Shown here piece after piece: positions 1-9,255 of a DNA stretch of 64,000 nt. The notes under the pieces are model-generated. The model saw nothing but the letters and a program-made list of their open reading frames with translations, searched no databases and was not told where the DNA came from. The position numbers and the translations under genes were made by a program. The stretch comes from Thiohalocapsa sp963704155 (GTDB lineage: Bacteria; Pseudomonadota; Gammaproteobacteria; Chromatiales; Chromatiaceae): assembly GCA_963704155.1 (NCBI GenBank), contig CAVPHF010000028.1, positions 186,001 to 250,000 of the forward strand, in the 5' to 3' direction. The number at the start of each line of letters is the position of its first letter. The stretch's first letter is position 1.

Positions 1-150
1 GCCCGCCTCTGACGCGACTAACTTAGCGCGCGCCGCATCCAGATCCGCAACACCGGCTAACTCCACACCCTGTAGGCGCGAGTAGATCAAGGCATGGAAG
101 CGGCCTAGATAACCGACCCCAACGACACCCACCTTCAGCGTCTCTGTCAT
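1..150 (-). CDS. Gfo/Idh/MocA family oxidoreductase (N-terminal fragment)
   Basis: Only the first 50 codons lie in the window; the gene continues past the left edge. The start is an ATG at 150. The translation begins with a Rossmann NAD(P)-binding motif (GVVGVGYLGRFHA), followed by a strand, a helix and an acidic turn (VADLD), as expected at the N-terminus of Gfo/Idh/MocA dehydrogenases. These enzymes oxidise or reduce sugars, inositols or nucleotide sugars with NAD(P). The substrate cannot be inferred because the C-terminal domain is absent. Some family members act in lipopolysaccharide sugar synthesis, but nothing here confirms that. Confidence 0.8.
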   Translation of the reverse strand, partial: MTETLKVGVVGVGYLGRFHALIYSRLQGVELAGVADLDAARAKLVASEAG

Positions 151-318
151 ATCTCTTACCGAGTCCGTCGCCACGCCGAACGGCTGTCGACCACAGAATG
201 ATGACGCGCGGTCACCAGTGGCATGCTGAGGAGCCTATCGAACAATCGAGTGGTGAGCTGTCTGAACAGGACATCGGGGCAGCGGTGGTGCGATGGCCGT
301 CCCGACGAGCGCGTCGGG

Positions 319-486
319 TCAGCCGCCAACAACGCCCCGCGACGGCGATTCTTTCGCCATCGGCAGCCGGGTATCGCCATAGTAGAGGCTGATCTGATAG
401 GCCAATGTTAGGGTCATACCGATCGACAGCGCCACGACCAAGACAGCAAAGAGATCGAAACGGCGGCGTGCGCGCTTTCTGAACAT
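319..486 (-). CDS. small single-pass membrane protein, unknown function
   Basis: A 55-residue product if translation starts at the ATG at 486; the frame stays open to 546, but the extra residues look unlike an N-terminus. It has a very basic start (MFRKRARRRFD), one hydrophobic segment at about residues 12-33, then a polar tail with a Tyr-Tyr pair, so it would be an inner-membrane protein with a cytoplasmic positive end. No family is recognised. It lies 168 bp upstream of, and on the same strand as, the oxidoreductase gene at the left edge, so co-transcription is possible. The ribosome site is weak; the gene is plausible but unproven. Confidence 0.45.
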   Translation of the reverse strand: MFRKRARRRFDLFAVLVVALSIGMTLTLAYQISLYYGDTRLPMAKESPSRGVVGG

Positions 487-823
487 GGACAGGGGCGGCG
501 GGTTTCCTGGTCTGCGGTGAATTCTAAAGAAAAGACTACAACACAATGATTAAAATGCAAACCGCGAGACACCTTAAATCAGCCCAGCGGTCAACCGGCG
601 GCCCCTCGGTCCGCCTCCATTATCCATGCCACGGACCTCAGTGTCTTGTCCCGAGGCAGTGTTCGACAGGCGCCGATAGAGAAGACGCCCCAGCGCCGCG
701 AATCGGCCTCGCAGCAGATGGGCCGCGCGCTCTTTGCTCGATGATCGCGCGCGTCGACAATCGCCGCCAACGAGCATGCACCAACCGCAACAGCCGCGGG
801 GCGGCGCGGAACGGGCTTCGTCG
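487..823. other. intergenic region before the RND pump gene
   Basis: About 340 bp without a convincing gene. It holds an AT-rich stretch at about 525-570, which probably contains promoters for the small membrane protein (minus) and/or the RND gene (plus), but no clear -35/-10 pair was identified. Short open frames here look like chance reading frames in GC-rich DNA. Confidence 0.4.
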
Positions 824-3800
824 ATGATCACCGGCGTCTCCGTCTGGTCTATCCGCCACCCGATCGGCGTCATCATGCTGACGCTCGCGGTGATGGTGCT
901 GGGCGGCTTCGCACTCGGCGGGCTGAACGTCGACCTGCTGCCCCGCATCGTTTATCCGGATGTCCGCGTCAGGGTGCTCGACCCGGGCGTGCCCGCCAAG
1001 GTGATGGAAGACGAGGTCACGCGCCAGTTGGAGGAACAGCTCGCCATTACCGAGGGCGCGGCGGCAATCCAATCGCGCAGCAGCGAGGGCCGCAGCGCCA
1101 TCGATCTGTCGTTCCGCTACGGCGAGGACATCGATCAGGCCATGCGTGACGCCAGCTCGCGGCTGGACCGCGCCAAGCGTTTCCTGCCCGATAGCATCGA
1201 GCCGCCGATCATCTACAAGCGCGATCCCTTCCAGCTGCCTGTGGCCGAGTACGTGGTCAGCTCGCAACGCCTGGACCCGATCGAGCTGCGCGGCTGGGTC
1301 GACTATCGGCTGGGTCCGTCGCTGCTGACACTGCCCGGCGTCGCCGCCGCCGAGGTTGGCGGCGGACTTGAGCGGGAGGTGCGCGTCAGCGCCGATCAGT
1401 ACCGCTTGGCCGGGCTCGGTCTGGACGTGCTGGACATCGAGGCGGCACTGCAGGAAGCCAATCGCGACGTGCCGGCGGGCCGGCTGCTGATGCCCTACGG
1501 CGAGATCAGCGGACGCACCGGCGGGCGCTTCGACTCGGTGCAGCAGATCGTCGAGCTGCCGCTGCCGGCCGAAGGTCGCGATGATCCGCTCGGCATCCTG
1601 CGCCTGGGCGAGATCGCCAAGGTCATCGACGGCGCCGCCGAAGAGCGGCTGCGCATCCGGCTCGACGACGCCCCCGGAATCAAGCTGTCGATCCAGAAAC
1701 AACCGCTCGCCAACACCATGGCGGTCGTCAACAGCGTCGACGAGGAACTGGAACGGCTCACCAGTCAGGGACAGATCCCGGACACTATCCGCATCAGCAA
1801 GGTCGACGACCAGGCGCGCTACATCCGCCATTCGCTGAGCAATGCGGTCAGCGCGGCAGTGGGCGGCGCGGTACTCGCCATGTTCATCGTCTATCTGTTT
1901 CTAGGCAGCCTGCCGCGCACCCTGATCATCGGCAGCGCCATCCCGATTGCGATACTGGTGACCTTCATCCTGATGGCGGCCTTCGGACTGACCTTCAACA
2001 TCATGACCCTGGGCGGCCTGGCGCTCGGCATCGGCATGTTGGTGGACAGCACCATCGTCATGCTCGAAAACGTCTACCGACACCAACGCCGCGGTGAATC
2101 GATGACCGCGTCCGCGACCAACGCCGCCCGCGAGGTCACCAGCGCAATCGTCGCGTCCACATCCACCAACCTGGCCGCGGTGCTGCCGTTTCTGTTCGTC
2201 GGTGGCCTGGTCGGCCTGCTCTTCCGCGAGCTGATCTTCACCATCTCGGCTGCCATCCTGGCGTCGATGGTGGTCGCGCTGACGCTGGTGCCGGCGCTGG
2301 CGGGACGCGTACCGGTCGGCCGCGACGGCCCGCTGCGCCGGGGCATCGACCGCGCGATCGGCGCCCTGCAGGACGGCTATGCCTGGCTGCTCGGCAAGCT
2401 TCTGCGGGCGCACTGGCTGATCATCGTCGGCTTCATCGCGGCACTGGTGCTGACCGTGCCGGGCTTCTTCGGCGGCAAGCAGGAATTCCTGCCCGAACTG
2501 GACGAGGGCGACGTGCGTATTAGCCTGACGTCCGACACCGGCATCAACATCGATCAGATGGACGCGCTCACCCGGCGCGTCGAGGCAATCGTCGCCGCTC
2601 AACCCGAGGTACGCTCGATCTTCACCACCGTCGGCGGCTTCGTGTTCGGCCGCTCGACCTTCGAGAACAGCCACCGCGCCAGCCTTCAGGTGCGGCTCGC
2701 GCCGCTCGAGCAGCGAGACGGCGTCGGCTCCAACGCCTGGATCGAGCGCGTCAATGATCAGATCAAGGCAGCGTCAATCCCCGGACTAAAGGTCTATCTG
2801 TACACCAGAGGCATACGCGGCATCCGCTTCAACCGAGGTGACGACGATCTCGCGCTGCGCATCAAGGGGCCGGATCTGGACAGGCTGGTCGGGCTTGCCG
2901 ACCTGGTCGTCGAGCGCCTGAAACAAGTGGACGGTCTGCGCAATGTCCAACACTCGAACGAGGACGTGACCCAGGAGCTGTCGATACGACTCGACCGCCG
3001 TCGCGCGGCCAGCTACGGGCTCGACGTGGAGGATGTCGGCAGCGTGCTGCGCTTCGCGCTGGAAGGCCGCGCCGTGACCGAGTACATCGACGACGACCGC
3101 CGCATCGACGTGCGCCTGCGACTGGACCGCGACGACATCGGCACCCCGGGCGACCTGGAATCCATCATCCTGTTCAGCAAGACAGAACCGCGCACGCCGA
3201 TACGCCTCGGCGACCTGGCCGAGGTGCAGATCTTGCCGCAACCGACCGAAATCCTGCGCGACCGCCAACAGCGGGTGGTCGAGATCTCGGCCTCGATCGG
3301 CGACGGGCTGACCCTGGAGCAGGCCATCGAGGTCGGACTGGAGGCCGCCGCCGAGATCGTGCTGCCAGACGGTTACGTACTCTACGAGGCCGGCAGCCTG
3401 GAGACTCTCCAGCAGGGCCGCGACCTCGGCCGTCTGCTGCTGGCGCTGGCACTGTTCCTGGTGCTGGTGGTCATGGCGGTGCAGTACGAGTCGTTGCGCA
3501 ACCCGCTGATCATCCTACTGTCGGTGCCGTTCGCGCTGATCGGCGTCGTGCTCGGACTGCAATGGACGCAGACGCCATTGTCGATGCCGGTCTGGCTCGG
3601 TCTGATCATGCTTGCCGGCATCGTTGTCAACAACGCCATCGTGCTGGTCGAGTTCATCGAGCTGCAGAAGCGCCAGGGTCGATCCCGACTTGCCGCCATC
3701 ATCGAGGCGGCACGCCTGCGTCTGCGCCCGATCCTAATGACGACCTTGACCACGGTCTTCGGCATGCTGCCGCTGGCGCTGGCCGTCGGCGAGGGATCGG

Positions 3801-3961
3801 AGATGCTGCAGCCGCTCGCCATCGTTATCGTCGCTGGCCTGAGCTTCTCGACACTGGTGTCGTTGATACTGGTACCGATGATCTACCGCGTGCTCGGTGC
3901 TGCAGGCCCAAACGCACCGAAACAGAGCGCCGCCGTCGGGGCCATGCCGACCGGCAGATAG
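824..3961 (+). CDS. RND-superfamily efflux transporter permease subunit
   Basis: An inner-membrane proton-driven efflux pump of the AcrB/HAE1 type, 1045 residues from the ATG at 824 (an ATG at 776 would add 16 residues). The first membrane helix follows WSIRHPIGV; two large periplasmic loops and two blocks of six helices are visible. Helix 4 carries GMLVDSTIVMLENVYRH, with a single Asp (about residue 408) where AcrB has two. Helix 10 carries GIVVNNAIVLVEF, with Asn where AcrB has the proton-relay Lys. It therefore belongs to the divergent RND branch without the Lys, or couples protons differently. No membrane-fusion protein or outer-membrane channel gene adjoins it within the window. Substrate unknown. 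Confidence 0.9.
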   Translation: MITGVSVWSIRHPIGVIMLTLAVMVLGGFALGGLNVDLLPRIVYPDVRVRVLDPGVPAKVMEDEVTRQLEEQLAITEGAAAIQSRSSEGRSAIDLSFRYGEDIDQAMRDASSRLDRAKRFLPDSIEPPIIYKRDPFQLPVAEYVVSSQRLDPIELRGWVDYRLGPSLLTLPGVAAAEVGGGLEREVRVSADQYRLAGLGLDVLDIEAALQEANRDVPAGRLLMPYGEISGRTGGRFDSVQQIVELPLPAEGRDDPLGILRLGEIAKVIDGAAEERLRIRLDDAPGIKLSIQKQPLANTMAVVNSVDEELERLTSQGQIPDTIRISKVDDQARYIRHSLSNAVSAAVGGAVLAMFIVYLFLGSLPRTLIIGSAIPIAILVTFILMAAFGLTFNIMTLGGLALGIGMLVDSTIVMLENVYRHQRRGESMTASATNAAREVTSAIVASTSTNLAAVLPFLFVGGLVGLLFRELIFTISAAILASMVVALTLVPALAGRVPVGRDGPLRRGIDRAIGALQDGYAWLLGKLLRAHWLIIVGFIAALVLTVPGFFGGKQEFLPELDEGDVRISLTSDTGINIDQMDALTRRVEAIVAAQPEVRSIFTTVGGFVFGRSTFENSHRASLQVRLAPLEQRDGVGSNAWIERVNDQIKAASIPGLKVYLYTRGIRGIRFNRGDDDLALRIKGPDLDRLVGLADLVVERLKQVDGLRNVQHSNEDVTQELSIRLDRRRAASYGLDVEDVGSVLRFALEGRAVTEYIDDDRRIDVRLRLDRDDIGTPGDLESIILFSKTEPRTPIRLGDLAEVQILPQPTEILRDRQQRVVEISASIGDGLTLEQAIEVGLEAAAEIVLPDGYVLYEAGSLETLQQGRDLGRLLLALALFLVLVVMAVQYESLRNPLIILLSVPFALIGVVLGLQWTQTPLSMPVWLGLIMLAGIVVNNAIVLVEFIELQKRQGRSRLAAIIEAARLRLRPILMTTLTTVFGMLPLALAVGEGSEMLQPLAIVIVAGLSFSTLVSLILVPMIYRVLGAAGPNAPKQSAAVGAMPTGR

Positions 3962-4006
3962 GCCTCATGACCGATGAGCCGTTCGATCACCGAGCCGCGA
4001 GCGCGG

Positions 4007-4387
4007 TCAGCGGGTTCGGTCAATGCCGCAAACAGCATCATCGCAGCGGCGGCGGAAGCGCCAGTCCGCAAAGTGCCGGTAGCCCCACTCGAGCGGACCC
4101 AAGAGGCGCAGCGCCCGCACCGCTCGCGCGAGAAAGCGGTAGAGCGGCAGCTCGTCCCAGAGCGCAACAAAGGCCGGAACGCCCGAGATCAGGCGCCCGT
4201 CCGGGGCCTGCAGATGGATTCGCCGCATCGCCGTCTCGGTATCGAGCCCAAGGCCGCGCAGCTCGTCGGCGGCCTGGTGCAAGTCGATCCAGCGCACCCG
4301 GTTGGACCGGTCCAGCCGCTGGTAGTGAGCGATCTCGCGGCGACACAAGGGGCAGCCACCGTCGAAATAGAGAGTTGGTCTAGTCAT
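4007..4387 (-). CDS. DUF393 (DCC family) thiol-disulfide oxidoreductase-like protein
   Basis: A 126-residue protein starting at the ATG at 4387. Near the N-terminus it has DGGCPLCRREI, the Asp-Gly-x-Cys-x-x-Cys signature that defines the DCC/DUF393 family, with a thioredoxin-like fold predicted and an unknown physiological substrate. A conserved HLQAPDGR...GVPAF block follows. The reading frame is open further upstream, but that extension is low-complexity (Thr-Glu-Ser repeats) and unlike the family. The gene follows the MOSC gene by about 57 bp on the same strand, so the two probably form a small operon. The converging RND gene ends 46 bp away. Confidence 0.8.
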   Translation of the reverse strand: MTRPTLYFDGGCPLCRREIAHYQRLDRSNRVRWIDLHQAADELRGLGLDTETAMRRIHLQAPDGRLISGVPAFVALWDELPLYRFLARAVRALRLLGPLEWGYRHFADWRFRRRCDDAVCGIDRTR

Positions 4388-4443
4388 GGTGTCGATCGTC
4401 GATTCGGTCGTTGATTCGGTTTTTTGTTCAGTCGTCTCCCGAT

Positions 4444-5022
4444 TCAGGGCTCGGCATCGGCGACGAAGCTCACCGCATCGCCGATGCAGATCGGCCCGCC
4501 TTCGAGCACCTGTGCCGTTAAACCGCCGTGGCCGCGCATGGCGTTGTATCCGCCGGCGCCCAGCTCCTCTTCCATGCGTGAGCACGGATGCGCTAGACCA
4601 GAGCCCTCGAACAGCGCACCGCCGACGCGAAAGCGTCGGCCGTTCAAGGCAAGCAGATTGATACCCTCGACCACCAGGTTTCGCCGCAGCCGTGCCGGAT
4701 CGATTGCGGCCTCCCGCATCAGGGCACCGATGGGTGCCAAGTGCTCCGCCTGGATCAAGGTGACCTGGCGTTTGCCGTTGCGCCGGCCACCATAGTGATC
4801 CCCATCGAGACCGATCCCGGCCTGCGCCGTCACCTGGTCAACGGCGATCATCGGTGCGCGCCGCCCCGGCCGCAGACCGATCCAGCAGACGCGGCCGTCT
4901 CGCGGGAAGCAGTTCAGCAATGCCTCCAGCGGACGCTCGGCCCGTCTGGGCGGATTTAGTTGGTCGCGAACCAGTAGGCCGGACTGCGATCGAATAAGCT
5001 TGGATGCGTTGCTAGAAGGCAT
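4444..5022 (-). CDS. MOSC domain-containing protein
   Basis: A protein of about 192 residues. The MOSC fold (molybdenum cofactor sulfurase C-terminal-like) is indicated by GLDGDHYGGR, QVTLIQAEHL, RRNLVVEGINLLAL and the Cys-containing GLAHPCSRMEE segment. MOSC proteins bind or transfer sulfur at molybdenum cofactor or act on hydroxylated N-compounds; standalone bacterial ones are mostly uncharacterised. The start is placed at the ATG at 5022; the frame is open about 15 codons further, with poor N-terminal sequence. It is probably co-transcribed with the downstream DUF393 gene. Confidence 0.8.
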   Translation of the reverse strand: MPSSNASKLIRSQSGLLVRDQLNPPRRAERPLEALLNCFPRDGRVCWIGLRPGRRAPMIAVDQVTAQAGIGLDGDHYGGRRNGKRQVTLIQAEHLAPIGALMREAAIDPARLRRNLVVEGINLLALNGRRFRVGGALFEGSGLAHPCSRMEEELGAGGYNAMRGHGGLTAQVLEGGPICIGDAVSFVADAEP

Positions 5023-5309
5023 ATGATCGCGACCGCCAAGGTGGGAGTGTCGGCATGCGGGCAACATCGCTCGTGATGGAGTAGATGGCCTGCTGCGCTC
5101 CGGGAGTGCGTTAAGATTGCGCCGGCTGGCGCCCTGTCAAGCCATGGACAGCAGAAGCGTTCGGCTTGACCCAGCGGCAAGCGCGTCGTCTCGGCGTCGC
5201 GACTATGCCGCCAGAATCTTCTTGTTCCGGGCTCGTTTGACGCCACGCCGCCGATCACTGCATCCACCTCGGCCCTTAGCTCTCGATACTCGGCACTTCC
5301 CGCACGACC

Positions 5310-6182
5310 ATGCTCATCAAACTCCTGAAGACCGTCGCAGTCGCTTTGGCCACGGCGGGGCTGCTCGTCGGTTGCTCCAGCATGCAGCTCGCCTACAACA
5401 CGGCGGACTTTTTCATCGAGCGCTACGCCGATGACTACCTTGGACTCGACAGCGCCCAGATGCAGCGCTGGTCGCCGCAGCTCGATGCGGCCTTGGCACG
5501 CCATCGAGAGCAGGAGTTGCCCTACCTGGCCAGCTTTTTCGACACCGCGCAGAACGAGGCACGCAAGGGCTTCAGCCGTGCCGGTATCGAGTGCATGATG
5601 GATCAGTTCGAGGTCATCTACCGACGCCACTTCTCCCTGGCATCGGAACTCGCCGCGCCGCTGCTGGCGAACCTGGACAAGCGTCAGATCGACGCCCTCG
5701 AGCGCGGCTTTCGCGAAGAGGCGCAGGAAGACGCCGAGGACAATGCGCCTAGGAACGCGGCCAAGCGCAAACGCAAGCGCGCGGAGCGCTACGAGAAGAA
5801 CATGAACTGGTGGATCGGCGATCTGGATGAGCGCCAGCGCGGCATCCTGCGCGAGGTGACCGCCGCCATGCCCGAAACCGCCGGCTGGTACGGCTATCGC
5901 GACCGCAAACGCCGCGAGCTGATCGACCTGCTGCGCGGAGGGGCGTCGGCGGAGCGCATCCAACGCTTCCTGGTCGACTGGCTGGTGGACTACCGCGACA
6001 TGCCGCCGGCGCTGAACGCCGCCGGCGACCAGCTGCGTGACGGCTTCGCAGAGCTGCTGCTGGGTCTGGACCCGACGCTCAGCGACGACCAGCGCCGCCA
6101 GCTCATCGACCGTCTGACCAAGCTGCGCGGAGACTTCACGCGCTTACAGAAACAACCGCGCATGGCGCCCGCGCGCTGCTGA
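5310..6182 (+). CDS. DUF6279 family lipoprotein
   Basis: A 290-residue protein. It opens with a lipoprotein signal peptide: charged MLIKLLK, hydrophobic core, then lipobox LVGC with the modified Cys at about residue 22. The body is helical and charged (MQLAYNTADFFIERYADDYLGL, then repeated Asp/Glu/Arg-rich helices), matching the DUF6279 family of gammaproteobacterial lipoproteins of unknown function. It would sit in the periplasmic face of the inner or outer membrane. No clear ribosome site precedes the ATG. The plus-strand DUF3530 gene follows after 38 bp and has its own strong ribosome site, so the two may be co-transcribed. Confidence 0.8.
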   Translation: MLIKLLKTVAVALATAGLLVGCSSMQLAYNTADFFIERYADDYLGLDSAQMQRWSPQLDAALARHREQELPYLASFFDTAQNEARKGFSRAGIECMMDQFEVIYRRHFSLASELAAPLLANLDKRQIDALERGFREEAQEDAEDNAPRNAAKRKRKRAERYEKNMNWWIGDLDERQRGILREVTAAMPETAGWYGYRDRKRRELIDLLRGGASAERIQRFLVDWLVDYRDMPPALNAAGDQLRDGFAELLLGLDPTLSDDQRRQLIDRLTKLRGDFTRLQKQPRMAPARC

Positions 6183-6220
6183 CCACGTCATCGAGACCTA
6201 ACCCCAAAAGGAGATCGCAG

Positions 6221-7039
6221 ATGCTGCCGAAAACCCTTATGAATACTGCCGCCGTCCTAATGACGCTGCTACTGCCGGTCGTCGCCTGCGCAGCGCAAGA
6301 GGAGCCGGCCGCATCGGCGGCCACCGGCTCCGACCTGGCAAAGGAACAGCGCTGGCGCGACCAGATCGTCGACAGCCTGATGGACGGCGACGCGGTGGAC
6401 CTCAGCGCCGGCGATCTGAGCTTCCTCGGTCTCTACACCGAGGCCTACGAGGACACCGGCCGCGGCGCGGTCATCGTGCACGGTATCGGCGTGCACCCGA
6501 ACTGGCCGCAGGTGGTCTACCCGCTGCGGACCGGTTTGCCTTCGCGCGGCTGGAGCACGCTGTCCATCCAGATGCCGGTGCTCGCGAATGAGGCGAGCGA
6601 CGCCGACTACGCGCCGCTGATGGAAGATGCCGGCCCCCGTCTGCAAGCGGCCATCGCCTATCTGCACGAACAAGGCGCGGAGCAGGTCGTCATCATCGCC
6701 CACAGCCTCGGCGCGACCATGGCCAACGTCTACCTCGCGAGCCACCCGGATGCGGCCGACGCCTTCGTCGCAGTGGGCATGTCGAGCGGCGGCAGCCATG
6801 CCGGCCGCGACAACGCCGAACTGCTGCGCAAGGTGAACATCCCGGTGCTCGACCTTTACGGCGAGAGCGATCTGGAGGCCGTGGTCTCCGGCGCTGGCGC
6901 GCGCGCCGCGGCGGCCGCCGACAATCCAAGCTACCACCAGGCCCAGGTGCCAGGCGCCGATCACTTTTTCGACGGCCAGGAGGACGCATTGGTCGAGCTG
7001 GTTGGGCAATGGCTCGATGAGGCGGTGCAGGCCCGGTAG
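6221..7039 (+). CDS. DUF3530 family alpha/beta-hydrolase-like protein
   Basis: A 272-residue exported protein with an AAGGAG ribosome site nine bases before the ATG. An N-terminal signal peptide ends near residues 20-25. The fold is alpha/beta-hydrolase: VIVHGIGVHPNWPQ forms the oxyanion-side loop, IIAHSLGATMANVY is the nucleophile elbow (Ser in HSLGA), and an acidic residue (YGESDLE) and a late His (PGADHFF) complete a catalytic triad. This matches the DUF3530 family. The substrate is unknown; an esterase or peptidase role in the periplasm is an inference. It follows the DUF6279 lipoprotein gene closely. Confidence 0.82.
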   Translation: MLPKTLMNTAAVLMTLLLPVVACAAQEEPAASAATGSDLAKEQRWRDQIVDSLMDGDAVDLSAGDLSFLGLYTEAYEDTGRGAVIVHGIGVHPNWPQVVYPLRTGLPSRGWSTLSIQMPVLANEASDADYAPLMEDAGPRLQAAIAYLHEQGAEQVVIIAHSLGATMANVYLASHPDAADAFVAVGMSSGGSHAGRDNAELLRKVNIPVLDLYGESDLEAVVSGAGARAAAAADNPSYHQAQVPGADHFFDGQEDALVELVGQWLDEAVQAR

Positions 7040-7135
7040 TCCTTTAGTCTCGCCACGGGATGCTGGGGGCCGCATGGCGCGCAGCGCCAGCCACGTCAAC
7101 TTACAGCAATTTTTTTTAATCTGAAACCGAACCTG

Positions 7136-7954
7136 TCAGTCCGCTGACGGCAGCGCATGGGCACTTTCGTCGCTGCTCAGCGTTGCACGAAGAGTGTAGA
7201 AGACCTGCCCCAAGAACTCATGAATTGCGTAGTAGCTCAGGCTCAATGCAGACGCCTGCGGCAGCCAATCGGTATAGCGGTCCTGCCAGGTCTCATCGTC
7301 ATCCTCATTCTGCCGATAGGCGAAATAGGTTGGCGCCGGCACCACATCGACGCCCGCCCGGCGGAAGGAATCCACCGCGCGCGGCATATGCCAGGCATGC
7401 GTCACCAGCAGCACCCGATCAATACCGGCCGCCCGCAGCATGGGCGCGGCGAGTTCGGCATTCTCTCGCGTTGAGCGGCTTTCCTGCTCCAGACCTGCGA
7501 CCGGCACGCCAAACTCCTGTTCCAGCACCCGCACCATCTGCGGTCCGGGTGCCTGCCGGCCGCCACCGCCGACGACGTAGATCGGCAGGCCGGTACGCCG
7601 ATGCAGCCAGGCGGCATAGCGGGCCCGCTCGAGGCTCCTGGCATCGACCGTATCACCGCCATACTCCGACGCTGAGCTGTAAATGCCGGCGCCCAGGACG
7701 ACGATGGCCTCGGCGCCGTTCACCGCGCCCTGAACTGTCTTCGAATCGAGCTCCAGCGCCGGATAAGGCTCCAGCTTGCCGATCAGCGGCAGCGCAAGGC
7801 CGGGCAGGCTCATGAGCAACAGCAGCGACCACGACAGGAACAACAGCAGCCGGCCCAGCGTGCCGCGCACCATGAAGAACGCCATCGCCAGCAACACCAG
7901 GATGATGCCCGGCGGCAACAGCAGCTGTTTCAGTATCGTGTAGGCTTCAGACAT
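7136..7954 (-). CDS. YdcF family (ElyC/SanA-like) membrane protein
   Basis: A 272-residue protein with two N-terminal membrane helices (about residues 10-30 and 33-57) and a DUF218 domain: EAIVVLGAGIYSS, SLERARYAAWLHRRTGLPIYVVGG, ESRSTRENAELAAPML and LLVTHAWHMPRAV, the classic order of YdcF/ElyC/SanA proteins. ElyC acts in envelope integrity and lipid carrier metabolism in E. coli; the catalytic role here is not shown. It faces the DUF3530 gene tail to tail; the intervening 96 bp end in a run of T (about 7110-7118) that could help termination. Confidence 0.85.
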   Translation of the reverse strand: MSEAYTILKQLLLPPGIILVLLAMAFFMVRGTLGRLLLFLSWSLLLLMSLPGLALPLIGKLEPYPALELDSKTVQGAVNGAEAIVVLGAGIYSSASEYGGDTVDARSLERARYAAWLHRRTGLPIYVVGGGGRQAPGPQMVRVLEQEFGVPVAGLEQESRSTRENAELAAPMLRAAGIDRVLLVTHAWHMPRAVDSFRRAGVDVVPAPTYFAYRQNEDDDETWQDRYTDWLPQASALSLSYYAIHEFLGQVFYTLRATLSSDESAHALPSAD

Positions 7955-8002
7955 CCTGAGCTTCTTTCACCTATCAAGCCCTAGCAAGAGCTCATCAAGA
8001 AT

Positions 8003-8245
8003 TTAAACAAGTCCAGTAGAAGATACGCTTGGCACCATCGCCGTTGCCGTTGTCCGACTTGTTCTTGACTCGTCACTTATCGCCGCCGACAACAGCAGCA
8101 GATTCACGACCAGCATCAGCGCCGCGTTGGGCAGCGAGAAGGGCTGGTAACCGTAGCGCGCCTGTCCGAGCCGATTGACGGCGTACACCGACCAGATCGC
8201 GGCCATGAACAGCGCGAAGGCCGCAACCAGCCAGAGGTAGACCAT
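8003..8245 (-). CDS. small membrane protein downstream of lipA, unknown function
   Basis: An 80-residue product with two hydrophobic segments (about residues 3-22 and 42-58) separated by a basic, aromatic linker (RLGQARYGYQPFSLPN). The C-terminal 20 residues are Ser/Thr-rich. No family is recognised. It starts 32 bp after the lipA stop on the same strand, suggesting co-transcription with lipA. Whether the whole C-terminal tail is real depends on the absence of a sequencing error near the end. Confidence 0.55.
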   Translation of the reverse strand: MVYLWLVAAFALFMAAIWSVYAVNRLGQARYGYQPFSLPNAALMLVVNLLLLSAAISDESRTSRTTATAMVPSVSSTGLV

Positions 8246-8277
8246 CAGTTCCGTATCGCCGCGCGCAGGCCGCCGCG

Positions 8278-9255
8278 TCAGCCCTCGACCAGCCTGGTGG
8301 CTTGCTGGTCGGCGTGATACGACGAGCGCACCATCGGACCGCTCGCGACGTTGGCAAAGCCCATGGCCTCGCCGTCGCGGCGCAACTCGTCAAACTCCTC
8401 CGGCGTCCAGAAGCGGCGCACCGGCAGGTGCTCCCGGCTCGGCTGGAGATATTGGCCGAGGGTCAGCATGTCGCAACCGTGCGCGCGCAGGTCCCGCATC
8501 ACCGACAGCACCTCGTCGCGCGTCTCACCGAGGCCGAGCATGATGCCGGACTTGGTAAGCACCCCCGGATGCAATGCCTTGAAACGCGCCAACAGGCGCA
8601 GCGAGCCGGCATAGTCGGCCCCGGGGCGTGCCTCGCGGTAGAGCCGAGGCACCGTCTCCAGGTTGTGGTTAAAGACGTCCGGCGCGGCCTCGCCGTTGAA
8701 CGCGGACAGCGCCAACGCCTCGCGGCCGCGGAAGTCCGGCACCAATACCTCCAGCCGTATACCCGGGGAGCGCGCACGCACGGCGCGCAGACAGGCGGCG
8801 AAGTGCTCTGCGCCGCCATCGCGCAGATCGTCACGATCCACCGATGTGATCACCACGTAGCTGAGCCCCATGCGCTCGATCGAGCGGGCCAGATGCTCGG
8901 GCTCCGCCTCGTCGAGGGGCCGTGGGCGACCATGGGCAACGTCGCAAAAGGGACACCGTCGCGTGCAGATATCGCCAAGGATCATGAAGGTGGCCGTGCC
9001 GTGATTGAAGCACTCGCCGAGGTTCGGGCACTGCGCCTCCTCGCACACGGTGGCCAGCCCGGTCTCGCGCAACAACCGCTTGACACGCGCCACGCCCTGC
9101 CCGGCGGGCGCCTTGGCGCGGATCCAGCTCGGCTTGCGCGGTATCTCGAGCGACGCCTCCACCTTGACCGGGATGCGGGAGAGCTTTTCGCGTCCGCGTT
9201 GATGGGTGTCTGGGGTCAGACGGGACGGTGCCGTCAAAGGCTGCGTGTCATTCAT
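8278..9255 (-). CDS. lipA: lipoyl synthase
   Basis: A radical-SAM enzyme that inserts two sulfurs into octanoyl chains on lipoyl domains. The ATG at 9255 gives 325 residues, normal for LipA. The auxiliary [4Fe-4S] cluster Cys are in CEEAQCPNLGEC (C71, C76, C82) and the radical-SAM cluster Cys in CTRRCPFC (C97, C101, C104). The conserved RSSYHA motif near the C-terminus, with the Ser that ligates the auxiliary cluster, is present. The frame is open far upstream, but those residues are unlike LipA. No lipB (octanoyltransferase) gene adjoins it here. Confidence 0.96.
   Translation of the reverse strand: MNDTQPLTAPSRLTPDTHQRGREKLSRIPVKVEASLEIPRKPSWIRAKAPAGQGVARVKRLLRETGLATVCEEAQCPNLGECFNHGTATFMILGDICTRRCPFCDVAHGRPRPLDEAEPEHLARSIERMGLSYVVITSVDRDDLRDGGAEHFAACLRAVRARSPGIRLEVLVPDFRGREALALSAFNGEAAPDVFNHNLETVPRLYREARPGADYAGSLRLLARFKALHPGVLTKSGIMLGLGETRDEVLSVMRDLRAHGCDMLTLGQYLQPSREHLPVRRFWTPEEFDELRRDGEAMGFANVASGPMVRSSYHADQQATRLVEG

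Noticed and set aside
638..1831. 397-codon minus-strand frame opposite the RND gene
   Set aside because: Mirror frame of a GC-rich gene; the sequence is Asp/Gln/Arg-rich with no recognisable domain, while the plus strand encodes an intact RND permease.
4956..5963. 335-codon minus-strand frame opposite the DUF6279 lipoprotein gene
   Set aside because: Lacks a signal or domain; the plus-strand gene has a lipobox and family match.
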